Shown: positions 1 through 6,270, counted from the first letter of the stretch. The stretch: DNA of 8,704 nucleotides from Deltaproteobacteria bacterium (GCA_019312705.1 JAFDCW010000124.1:1-8704); one strand, 5' to 3'. Notes: a model not told the origin generated them from the letters alone. A program made the numbers and translations.

Positions 1-210
1 GTCCTGGACTGTCGCACCGCCGCCATCGACGTGGCCACCCTGGCGACGATCATCGCCGAGCTGACTCCGATCCCTCTCCTGGTCCTCTGGGGCGCGACCG
101 CGGAGATCCAAGAAGAGGTCTCCCTCGCCTCAGAAGAGGTGCGCTCCCTGCCGGTGCCCCGCGACTGCGACGTGCACGAGCTCGCGACGCGCTGCACCAT
201 CGAACACTGA
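1..210 (+). CDS. C-terminal fragment of a receiver-like (CheY-like) protein, 5' end outside window
   Basis: The frame is open from base 1 to a TGA at 208-210 and encodes 69 residues with no internal start, so this is the 3' end of a gene beginning upstream. The fragment reads like the second half of a receiver domain: a strand ending in VLDCR (possible acceptor Asp), a helix, a hydrophobic strand PLLVLWGAT with a Thr where receivers carry their conserved Thr/Ser, another helix, a last strand VRSLPVP and a final helix. The conserved Lys-Pro of beta-5 is not present (VP instead), so if it is a receiver it is degenerate. Codon use matches the neighbours. The rhomboid gene follows after 93 bases in the same reading frame. 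The family call rests on strand/helix pattern only and is tentative; that this is a real coding end is much surer. Confidence 0.5.
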   Translation, partial: VLDCRTAAIDVATLATIIAELTPIPLLVLWGATAEIQEEVSLASEEVRSLPVPRDCDVHELATRCTIEH

Positions 211-217
211 GTTCCTT

Positions 218-262
218 CGCGAGCGGGTTCCTCGCGGGGGCGATCCTGTCGCCGCGGGCGAC
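218..262 (+). terminator. Two adjacent hairpins after the first gene; possible terminator or mRNA 3' end without a U-tract
   Basis: The first inverted repeat is CGCGAG (218-223) with CTCGCG (231-236) around a 7-base loop. The second is GTCGCC (248-253) with GGCGAC (257-262) around a 3-base loop. Both stems are perfect 6-bp matches and begin 8 and 38 bases after the stop codon at 210. Neither is followed by a T-run, so classic intrinsic termination is doubtful. They could protect the 3' end of the upstream message, attenuate readthrough into the rhomboid gene, or be chance in GC-rich DNA. Confidence 0.3.
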
Positions 263-303
263 TTCCTGACCACCTCGGTACTGCACGGCGCCTGGAAAAG
301 CCC

Positions 304-1776
304 GTGCCATCACCATCATGGTCGCGTACGGTGCGCAACCGAGAGATTGTCGCCGAAGTGGATTTCGAGCATCGTCAGGACGCGCACCAAGCAGCGCCCC
401 CCCCACTGCCATCCCCGTGGGTGACGCGAGCGCTGCTGCTCACCGTCTTTGCGATGTACGGCGTGCAGCTGATGACGGCGGCGGAGTCGCCCCTGGTCCG
501 GTCCATCGAACTCGGGGCCAACTATGCGCCCCTCGTCTTCGACGGTCAGTGGGACCGGCTGATCACCGCCAACTGGATGCACGCCCAGGGCGCCCCCCTC
601 GCCTTCCTGCACATCCTGATGAACAGCATCGGCCTTTTGCTGCTCGGGCGCGCAATGGAAATGCTCCTGGGCCCGGGCCGCTTTTTCGTGATCTACGTGG
701 TTTCGGCCATTGCCGGGGCGGTCACCTCGTCATACGCCAACCAGGGCGTGCCCTCCCTCGGCGCATCGACCGGAGTCGTCGGCCTCTTTGCCGCCATCGG
801 GTACATCCTCTTTCGTTTTCGCGCGGAGTTGCCGACGCCGATGCGCAAGGCGTGGCGCCAATGGGTCCTTCTGCTGCTGCTCAATATCGGGCTTTGGATC
901 GCCTTCACCGACGTGGGCATCGACCACTATGGCCACGGTGGGGGCTTCCTCGCAGGGGCCGTGGTCACCGTGGTCCTGACCGCGGGCTGGCCGCCCTTCG
1001 CTCGACGTCGCACGCCGGAGCGGGTCGTCGACGGCCTGGCCGTGGCCCTCGCGATGGTCGTCGTCGCGGGCCTCGCGGTCTCTCTTGGGCGCTATAGCCG
1101 CGCCGCCGATGGAGACTACAGCCTGAGCCGGCGCATCTTCCGTACGGCACCGATGGGCGCGCCGGCGACGCCGATCCTCCTGAACGACGCCGCTTGGACG
1201 ATCGCGATTGATCCGGACGCCGGCCCGGTCGACCTCAACGCGGCCCTCGATGCCGCCGAACGCGCGGTGGCTCATTACCCGGCCGACGAGCCCGAAGGTC
1301 TCGCTGCGGTCACCGACACCCAAGCGACCCTGCTCTACCGAGTAGGTCGCTACGCCGAGGCCATCGCCGTCGAGCGCGGCGCCTTCGAATCGAGCGCTCG
1401 GGCAGATTATGGCAGTCAGCTCACGCGCTTCCTCGCGGCCCGCCTCGAAACTGACGGGCCGATCCGCATCGGCGCAGCCCCTGCCCTCTCCCTCGGCTAC
1501 TCCGTTCCGTCGCTGACTATGAATCTCGAGGGGGAGGCCCCAAACGGCCTCGTCTTCTACGCCGTCGCCCGCCATGAGGGGCGTTTGCTCGGCCTGGTCC
1601 GCGGCGCGCTCCCCGCCGACACCGCCCCGCCCTCGCGCCACGGCCTCGGCGACCCCTTCCCCGCCGGTACGACCTTCGAAGTGGCGCTGATCGACGCAAA
1701 CCAGGACCCTACTCCGGTGGGCGGCTTTGGTCTCACCCGGGCAGACCTCTCGGCGACCATTCGCGAATACCCGTGA
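304..1776 (+). CDS. Rhomboid-family (S54) intramembrane serine protease with TPR-like C-terminal extension
   Basis: A predicted 490-residue integral membrane protease cleaving transmembrane substrates within the bilayer. Hydrophobic segments lie at about 41-60, 97-116, 125-143, 150-172, 186-203, 211-229 and 241-262, giving a 6+1 topology. Rhomboid signatures are clear: H103 and N107 in helix 2 (HILMN), catalytic S155 in GASTG (helix 4) and catalytic H211 in YGHGGG (helix 6). The residue after Ser is Thr rather than the Gly of GlpG. After helix 7 come about 230 residues: a TPR-like helical stretch (about 290-365) and a probable beta-rich domain (about 385-490) that I do not recognise. With seven helices and a cytoplasmic N-terminus, this tail would face the periplasm. 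Bacillus GluP/YqgP has a comparable rhomboid-plus-TPR plan. The start is the most upstream candidate, GTG at 304, with a weak GGAA six bases before it; GTG 331 or 358 are alternatives. The response-regulator gene follows after 69 bases. Confidence 0.88.
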   Translation: MPSPSWSRTVRNREIVAEVDFEHRQDAHQAAPPPLPSPWVTRALLLTVFAMYGVQLMTAAESPLVRSIELGANYAPLVFDGQWDRLITANWMHAQGAPLAFLHILMNSIGLLLLGRAMEMLLGPGRFFVIYVVSAIAGAVTSSYANQGVPSLGASTGVVGLFAAIGYILFRFRAELPTPMRKAWRQWVLLLLLNIGLWIAFTDVGIDHYGHGGGFLAGAVVTVVLTAGWPPFARRRTPERVVDGLAVALAMVVVAGLAVSLGRYSRAADGDYSLSRRIFRTAPMGAPATPILLNDAAWTIAIDPDAGPVDLNAALDAAERAVAHYPADEPEGLAAVTDTQATLLYRVGRYAEAIAVERGAFESSARADYGSQLTRFLAARLETDGPIRIGAAPALSLGYSVPSLTMNLEGEAPNGLVFYAVARHEGRLLGLVRGALPADTAPPSRHGLGDPFPAGTTFEVALIDANQDPTPVGGFGLTRADLSATIREYP

Positions 1777-1831
1777 TTGGGGAGGGAAAACCTCACAAGC
1801 ATGGGTCGAGAGGTGCGGGTACACTCCGGCT

Positions 1832-1840
1832 AAGGGAGGA
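1832..1840 (+). promoter_or_regulatory. Strong Shine-Dalgarno that fixes the GTG start at 1846
   Basis: The stretch AAGGGAGGA lies five bases before GTG 1846 and is the best ribosome-binding site on this strand of the window. It supports the GTG as the true start of the response-regulator gene. A TACACT at 1820-1825 could be a -10 element, but I find no matching -35, so a separate promoter is not claimed. Confidence 0.75.
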
Positions 1841-1845
1841 AGAAC

Positions 1846-2550
1846 GTGGTCGACCGTGCACAGCGCCCGCCGTATCTGATCGTCGAGCCTGATCCAACAC
1901 TTGCGCGGCAGCTGACACTCAAGCTGGGCCGCCACGCGCCGACGATCGTAGCGAGTACGGTGGCCGAAGCGAAGATCCTCATCGACGAGCGTGACCGCTG
2001 GAGCGGCATAATCACCGAGCTGCGACTCCCCGACGGCTCGGGCCTCGACCTCATCGACCGCATGCGCCAGCCCCAGCCGAAGCTCTGCGCGATGGTCCTC
2101 AGTAGCCTCCACGACCCGTCCCTCCTCGGTGATTATGCCGCCGATGGGTCCACCCTCCTCACCACGAAACCGCCGCCCGGGGGCGCCCTATCGGCTTTCC
2201 TGGTCGAGACCCTGGGCATCAACCGCCCCATCTCGAACCTGCCGCCGCCGACGTCCCAAGCGCCCTCGATGCCGTCAGTCCCCCCCCGCGAGGAAAACCG
2301 CGGCCTCTACGAAGCCCGCGTCGACGCGGTGCGCAGAGAAGCCAAGCGGGCAGGTCTGTCCGACGAGGAGACACGAATCCTTGGCCTGATGGTCGAAGGG
2401 CGCTCCCCCGACGAAGCCATCGCCGCGGTCAAACTCGAGCCGGCGGCTTGGGATTCCCGGGTCGCCTCAATCCTCCAAAAGACCGGAGCGCACAACATGG
2501 GTCAGCTCGCCCTGCGCATCGTCAAAGAGTCGATGGCCCTGGCCCACTGA
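1846..2550 (+). CDS. Atypical response regulator: pseudo-receiver plus LuxR/NarL-type helix-turn-helix
   Basis: A 234-residue predicted cytoplasmic DNA-binding regulator. The receiver half (about 9-125) keeps an acidic pair (E14, D16 in VEPDP), the LPDGSGL stretch that follows the acceptor site (61-67), and the Lys-Pro of beta-5 (K108-P109). The acceptor itself is Glu: E58 in ITELRLPDGSG, where the family has Asp. A Pro-rich linker (about 127-150) leads to a C-terminal domain (about 169-230) matching LuxR/FixJ helix-turn-helix spacing: LSDEETRILGLMVEG, then a helix, then a recognition-helix region and an ILQKTGAHNMGQLALR tail. Glu at the acceptor site cannot be phosphorylated in the usual way and often mimics the phosphorylated state, so the protein may be constitutively active or controlled by other means. 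No histidine kinase gene is next to it. It sits between the rhomboid and MoxR genes, all on one strand with 69- and 46-base gaps, probably one transcript. Confidence 0.82.
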   Translation: MVDRAQRPPYLIVEPDPTLARQLTLKLGRHAPTIVASTVAEAKILIDERDRWSGIITELRLPDGSGLDLIDRMRQPQPKLCAMVLSSLHDPSLLGDYAADGSTLLTTKPPPGGALSAFLVETLGINRPISNLPPPTSQAPSMPSVPPREENRGLYEARVDAVRREAKRAGLSDEETRILGLMVEGRSPDEAIAAVKLEPAAWDSRVASILQKTGAHNMGQLALRIVKESMALAH

Positions 2551-2596
2551 TCGCCGAGCCGGGCCGTGAGCGCCGTCCCGTGCTAGGGATCGACGC

Positions 2597-3529
2597 GTGA
2601 CCGCCCCCACCCCTGCTCCTCCATTTGCATCGGTCGACGGAGCCCGAGCAAGCCTCGATGGCGCCGGGTACATGGCGGATGACGACACCGCCGCGGTGGC
2701 ATTCCTCGCCGGGGCCCTCGGCAAACCGTTGCTCATCGAAGGCCCCGCAGGGGTCGGTAAGACCGAGCTCGCGAAGGCCGTCGCCCGGGCCAGCGGCCGA
2801 GAGCTGATCCGTCTCCAGTGCTACGAGGGGCTCGACGAAACCCGCGCGATTTACGAATGGGAGTACGGCAAGCAGATGCTTTACACCCAGCTCGTCCGCG
2901 ACTCCTTGGACGGGGTCGTCGCCGGAGCGGGCACTTTGCGCGAGGCCGTCGACCGGATCGCCGTCGAGGAGAACGCATTCTTCCACGAGCACTTCCTGAT
3001 TCCCCGGCCGCTCCTGGCCGCCGTGCTCTCCCCGAAGCCGGTGGTCCTCCTCATCGACGAGGTCGACCGCAGCGACCCCGAGTTCGAAGCATTGCTCCTC
3101 GAGGTCCTCAGCGATTTTCAGGTGACCATCCCCGAGCTCGGCACCAAGCGCGCAACGTCGATGCCCTACGTGGTGCTCACCAGCAACGCCACCCGCGAGA
3201 TGACCGAAGCCTTGCGCCGGCGGTGCCTGCACCTATTCCTCGACTACCCGGACGACGAGCGTGAACGCGCGATCGTCGCGCACCACGTCCCCGAAGCCGG
3301 AGAGGCGCTGCTCCAGGAGGTGGTCGCAATCGCCCAAGCGACGCGCAAGCTCGACCTCCAGAAGACGCCGAGCGTCGCCGAGACCGTGGACTGGACTCGA
3401 GCGCTCTTGCTCCTGAACGCGGGGCGGCTGGACTCAGGGCTCTTGCGAGCGAGCTTGAGCGCGCTGTCCAAGCATCGGGACGATCACGCGGCGATTCTGG
3501 ACGTCGCCGAGGCGACCCTCGGTTCTTGA
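2597..3529 (+). CDS. MoxR-family AAA+ ATPase (CoxD-like)
   Basis: A 310-residue cytoplasmic AAA+ ATPase of the MoxR group, which act as chaperones that remodel or insert cofactors into target proteins, usually with a von Willebrand factor A (VWA) partner. Visible parts: Walker A GPAGVGKT (49-56), the CoxD-type signature IRLQCYEGLDETRAIYEW (71-88), Walker B VVLLIDEVD (149-157) with D154/E155, sensor-1 Asn (N197 in LTSNATR), an arginine cluster ALRRRC (205-210) fitting the arginine finger, and a TPSVAET stretch (257-263) in the sensor-2 region. Length is normal for the family. GTG 2597 is chosen because TAGGGA lies seven bases upstream and the next Met (residue 26) would cut the N-terminal helix. 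The gene follows the regulator by 46 bases. The next gene is convergent, so the usual downstream VWA (CoxE-like) gene is missing. The actual client is unknown. Confidence 0.9.
   Translation: MTAPTPAPPFASVDGARASLDGAGYMADDDTAAVAFLAGALGKPLLIEGPAGVGKTELAKAVARASGRELIRLQCYEGLDETRAIYEWEYGKQMLYTQLVRDSLDGVVAGAGTLREAVDRIAVEENAFFHEHFLIPRPLLAAVLSPKPVVLLIDEVDRSDPEFEALLLEVLSDFQVTIPELGTKRATSMPYVVLTSNATREMTEALRRRCLHLFLDYPDDERERAIVAHHVPEAGEALLQEVVAIAQATRKLDLQKTPSVAETVDWTRALLLLNAGRLDSGLLRASLSALSKHRDDHAAILDVAEATLGS
3507..3527 (+). terminator. Intrinsic-terminator-like hairpin overlapping the MoxR stop codon
   Basis: CCGAGG (3507-3512) pairs perfectly with CCTCGG (3517-3522) around a 4-base CGAC loop, and TTCTT follows at once (3523-3527). 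The stop codon TGA is at 3527-3529, so the stem lies inside the last codons of the ATPase gene. The T-run is short and interrupted, but the position at the end of a rightward gene group facing a convergent gene fits termination. No equivalent hairpin is seen for the opposing gene. Confidence 0.5.
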
Positions 3530-3590
3530 TCTGCGAAAGCTCGAGGAGTCAGGAAAGCGCGGACCGTTCTCTGGCTCTTCTCATGGCTCC

Positions 3591-4262
3591 TCATATCTCC
3601 TGGGCGTCCTGCCAGCGGATGTCGACGACCTGGTAGCCGAGGGCTCGAACCAGGGTGGTGAGGGCGGACTCGGCGTTGCGCCGGGCGGTGTCGAGGAGGC
3701 CGGCCTCGATGGCGGAGAGCTCGAGGGTGCGTTCGGCTTCCTGGCGGGCGCGGCTCTCGAGGGAGAGGCTGCGGACAGCCAGGGTGTCGGTGTCGCGGCT
3801 GTGCACATACGTGCGCTCGTTGTCGAGGGCGGTGCTTAGCACCTGGGGCGGCGGTAGGGTCAGGGTCGCCGTCATGGACTCGGGGTCGACGACGACGTCG
3901 CCGTCGGTCATGGCGGTCAGATCGATGCCCGCGGTTACCTCCCCCGCGGCGACCAGGAGAATCGCGTCTTCCGCGTCCACCAGGCCAAACATGCGCGACT
4001 GTTGGTCTTTGAGGTCGACGATTCGCTCCATGTGAAACACCGCCGACTCGAGGCGAGCGAGGTCGCGCATCGCGACGACGACGTCGGCGGTGGGCCGGAC
4101 GACGGTCACCGTCTGGGGCTCTGGCGACTCCTCGGTCTCGGCGCTCAGGCGTACGACGCAGGTGGCCAGGGCCGCGCTCATCATCGCCGCGCCGATCACC
4201 AACATGATCCAAACGGCGGTTCGGAGCGAAGGCCCGACCGGCCGTGGTGCCTGCTCACTCAT
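3591..4262 (-). CDS. DUF4230-like single-pass membrane protein
   Basis: A 223-residue protein with a short cytoplasmic N-terminus, one hydrophobic helix (about 15-37, WIMLVIGAAMMSAALATCVV) and a periplasmic domain (about 60-215). The domain resembles DUF4230: it begins with a strand/helix containing LARLESAVFHMERIVDLKD, continues with strands around ILLVAAGEVTAGIDL and TATLTLPPPQVL, and has a long charged helix (about 166-207, rich in Glu/Arg/Ala). It ends with a strand YQVVDIRW. DUF4230 has no established biochemical role that I can state. Start ATG 4262 is backed by GGAGG four bases upstream and by an ATGA overlap with the stop of the M74 peptidase gene, so the two are likely translated together. 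This pairing suggests a role at the envelope alongside the peptidase. No transcription terminator is obvious beyond its 3' end. Confidence 0.75.
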   Translation of the reverse strand: MSEQAPRPVGPSLRTAVWIMLVIGAAMMSAALATCVVRLSAETEESPEPQTVTVVRPTADVVVAMRDLARLESAVFHMERIVDLKDQQSRMFGLVDAEDAILLVAAGEVTAGIDLTAMTDGDVVVDPESMTATLTLPPPQVLSTALDNERTYVHSRDTDTLAVRSLSLESRARQEAERTLELSAIEAGLLDTARRNAESALTTLVRALGYQVVDIRWQDAQEI

Positions 4263-5206
4263 CGTTCCTCCGGCGAGTCAACGCGCCTCGCGCCGTCGGT
4301 ATTCTCGTTCGGAATCTCACCGAGCAGGGCTTCGACCAGGGCCTCGTCGTCGAGGCCCCAGGCCGTCGCCCCGGGGGGCGGGGCGCCCGTCGCACGGGTC
4401 GTCACCATCACTTCAGCAAGAGACGCCTTCTCACCCTCTTCGCCGCGAATCCAAGGCCATATCGGAGCTCGCTGCCAACACCCCGCGGCACGCTCGTCAG
4501 GCGTGCACCCGACGCGTACGTGGAAGTGGTCGTGGTGGGGGTGGCCCCTCGATGGCTGGTGCAAGACCCACGCAGCCCGGTAAATGGCCGCGCTGTCGGT
4601 CTCGTGGGCCATCGCGTACTCGAGCAGCCGCGCCTTCACCCCGCGCGAGCAGAAGATCCACTGCACCCGGGCCTCGTCGTCGAGGAGCAGGGTGCGCACG
4701 AAGTGCCAGTTCCGGGCGTCGTCGAAGAAGAAGAGTTCGTCGCTCGGAGCGACGCCCTCCGGGGCGTCGGTCTCCCGGGCCACCCCGAAGCGGTCGAAGC
4801 TGAGCCAGCCGCGCCCGCGAACCGAGCGACCGGTCGGGTCGGTGACGTAGAAGATGACGTCGACGTCTCGGCCCGACCGATGGCTGCCGTGACGTGAGTG
4901 ACGACCGCCGCCGGGGGAGCTGAGGTCTCCGACGCGAATCGGCGCGCTGCCCGAATAGGTAGCCGCGACCGACGCCGCAGCCCGAGTGAGGGCGTCGTGC
5001 ATGGTCGGGGTGGCGAAGCGGGTCGACTCCCCGGGGCGGGCCCGGACGAAACCCGGGCCCCGGTCCGCGAGGCGGTCCCCCCGGACGATGACGCCGTTCG
5101 CCGTCTGGCCATGGCTCCACGCCCCCGGCGGCGCCGGGGTAAACGCCAGGCAGCCGCTCCCGAAGAGCGCGGCAACCGCACCGAGGAGCGCCCTTTTTAC
5201 TAGCAC
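4259..5206 (-). CDS. M74-family (MepA-like) penicillin-insensitive murein endopeptidase, probable lipoprotein
   Basis: A predicted zinc endopeptidase of the LAS fold that cuts peptide cross-links in peptidoglycan. Counting 315 residues from GTG 5206, the metal motif HGSHRSGRDVDV gives H109 and D116, and HPHHDHFHVR gives H229, matching the three zinc ligands of MepA (H113, D120, H211); H106 and H227 fit the other conserved histidines. The N-terminus from GTG 5206 is a compact signal peptide (VKRALLGAVAALFGSGC) with a loose lipobox and Cys19, suggesting lipid anchoring. The longer reading frame from ATG 5290 would add 28 hydrophilic residues before the signal and run into the divergent TPR gene, so I prefer 5206 although its ribosome site is weak. 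Cys234 and Cys243 after the active site could form a disulfide. A tail of about 80 residues after the motif has no clear domain. The stop overlaps the next start as ATGA. Confidence 0.85.
   Translation of the reverse strand: MLVKRALLGAVAALFGSGCLAFTPAPPGAWSHGQTANGVIVRGDRLADRGPGFVRARPGESTRFATPTMHDALTRAAASVAATYSGSAPIRVGDLSSPGGGRHSRHGSHRSGRDVDVIFYVTDPTGRSVRGRGWLSFDRFGVARETDAPEGVAPSDELFFFDDARNWHFVRTLLLDDEARVQWIFCSRGVKARLLEYAMAHETDSAAIYRAAWVLHQPSRGHPHHDHFHVRVGCTPDERAAGCWQRAPIWPWIRGEEGEKASLAEVMVTTRATGAPPPGATAWGLDDEALVEALLGEIPNENTDGARRVDSPEER
4263..4271 (-). promoter_or_regulatory. Shine-Dalgarno inside the M74 gene for the coupled DUF4230 gene
   Basis: Read on the minus strand, GGAGG (4271-4267) is followed by AACG and then ATG at 4262. 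It lies within the last codons of the M74 gene, whose TGA overlaps the ATG (ATGA at 4262-4259). This fits termination-reinitiation coupling of the two proteins. Confidence 0.75.
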
Positions 5207-5274
5207 GCGGCGGAGTTTAGCAGTCCCGGGACCGCTTGACTCCGGTACCTTTCCCCGTAACTTCCCGCGTCCTG
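5207..5274. promoter_or_regulatory. Divergent intergenic region with weak promoter candidates
   Basis: This 68-base stretch separates the M74 gene (leftward) from the TPR gene (rightward) and must hold both promoters if the starts chosen here are right. Rightward, TTGACT (5236-5241) and TAACTT (5258-5263) are separated by 16 bases; a start near 5270 would leave the ATG at 5275 almost leaderless, agreeing with the lack of a ribosome-binding site. Leftward, TAAACT (complement of 5214-5219) could be a -10, with no convincing -35. Both are weak matches. Confidence 0.3.
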
Positions 5275-6270
5275 ATGGCCCAAAGCGCACCCGGTCCGAT
5301 GAACCAGTTCACCGCCCACCTCGATCGAGGTTGGGACCTGGTATCCCGTGGCGATTTCGCCGGAGCGCTGGTCTCGGCCGAGAAGGGCCTCGAGCTCGAT
5401 CAGGAATCCCCCGAGGTCCACAATCTGATGGGCTTCATCCACGCCGCCGAGGGCAACGCCGAAGACGCCCTCGAGCACTACAAGCAGGCCGTCGCCCTCG
5501 ACGACACCTTCGTCGAAGCGATGCTCAACGCCGCCGAGGTGCTCATGCACCCCCTCGGCGACCACGGCGAAGCTCTGAAGTTCATCGACGAGGCCCTCGA
5601 CTTCATGGAGGAGGAGGACGAGTTCACCGACGCCCTCCTGCTCAAAATCGACGTGCTGCTCGCCATGGAAGACCTCGACGCCGCCAAGCGCGCCGCCCGA
5701 CGTCTGCCCGACGGCCCCTTCGAGCACCCAGACCTCGGCCTCCTCGTGGGGCGGGCCAAGCTCGAGGTCGGCGACATCGAGGGGGGCGCCCCGCCAATCC
5801 TCGCCGCCGCCGAGGCCAACCCGACGAACCCCGAGGTTCAGTATTACCTCGGCGTCGTTCTCGAGGCGCGCGGTGATCGCCACGGCGCGACCGTCGCGTT
5901 CCTGCGGTGCCGCGAGCTCGACATGAACTCCCCGGCGCCGCCCTGGACGCTCGCGCCGGAGCGCTTCGAACGAGAGGTCCAGCGGGCTGTCGGACGCCTG
6001 ACCGAGGCCGAGCGAGAGCTCCTCGACGGAGCCCTGGTAGTGGTCGTCGGAGCCCCCGGTGCCGAGGTCGTCGCCGACGGCATCGACCCGCGCATCGAAG
6101 CCCTCCTCGACATGTCGACCGAAGGCGCACCGCCCCGGGTCTCCCGGGTCTTCGTCTACCAGCGCAACATCGAACGCGGCGCCCACGGCCAACTGGACGT
6201 CGAAGACGCGGTCGTCCGGGCACTCTCCCGCGAGCTCACCATGGTCAGCTCGGAGCCCAAAGCCCCCTGA
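5275..6270 (+). CDS. TPR-repeat protein fused to an inactive minimal-zincin-like domain
   Basis: A 331-residue, acidic, probably cytoplasmic protein with no signal peptide. Residues about 10-215 form TPR-like helical pairs, the clearest being NQFTAHLDRGWDLVSRGDF, SPEVHNLMGFIHAAEGN, EAMLNAAEVLM and NPEVQYYLGVVLEARGD. Residues about 228-328 resemble the small metallopeptidase family with a minimal zincin fold (the former DUF1025 group): FEREVQRAVGRLTEAERELL, a strand LVVVVGAPG, then RVSRVFVYQRNIER and a final helix. Where active members carry HExxH, this protein has RELTM (319-323): Glu is kept but both histidines are gone, so no zinc peptidase activity is expected. It may be a protein-interaction scaffold. 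The start is ATG 5275; TTG 5236 and ATG 5299 are alternatives and none has a ribosome site. The 3' end overlaps the opposing pseudouridine synthase gene by 26 bases. TPR call is firm, zincin homology moderate. Confidence 0.78.
   Translation: MAQSAPGPMNQFTAHLDRGWDLVSRGDFAGALVSAEKGLELDQESPEVHNLMGFIHAAEGNAEDALEHYKQAVALDDTFVEAMLNAAEVLMHPLGDHGEALKFIDEALDFMEEEDEFTDALLLKIDVLLAMEDLDAAKRAARRLPDGPFEHPDLGLLVGRAKLEVGDIEGGAPPILAAAEANPTNPEVQYYLGVVLEARGDRHGATVAFLRCRELDMNSPAPPWTLAPERFEREVQRAVGRLTEAERELLDGALVVVVGAPGAEVVADGIDPRIEALLDMSTEGAPPRVSRVFVYQRNIERGAHGQLDVEDAVVRALSRELTMVSSEPKAP

Noticed and set aside
208..304. The reading frame of the first fragment and of the rhomboid gene is the same, with no stop between TGA 210 and GTG 304, hinting at readthrough or a former fusion.
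   Set aside because: Thirty-one open codons are expected by chance in such GC-rich DNA, the stop is followed by hairpins rather than coding-like sequence, and the translated gap shows no domain.
1797..1825. Separate promoter for the response-regulator gene using TACACT at 1820-1825.
   Set aside because: No acceptable -35 element lies at 16-18 bases, and the 69-base gap is short enough for co-transcription with the rhomboid gene.
730..2112. Long minus-strand open frame opposite the rhomboid and regulator genes.
   Set aside because: It spans two well-supported plus-strand genes, its translation has no recognisable domain, and long antisense frames are typical of GC-rich DNA.
3543..3592. GAGGAG / CTCCTC inverted repeat in the convergent gap as a terminator for the DUF4230 gene.
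   Set aside because: The loop is about 38 bases, the stem is short and one arm lies at the end of the coding region; no T-run follows on either strand.
4259..5290. ATG at 5290 as the start of the M74 peptidase.
   Set aside because: It adds a 28-residue Gly/Pro/Lys/Arg-rich stretch before a complete signal peptide and overlaps the divergent TPR gene; GTG 5206 gives a normal secreted protein.
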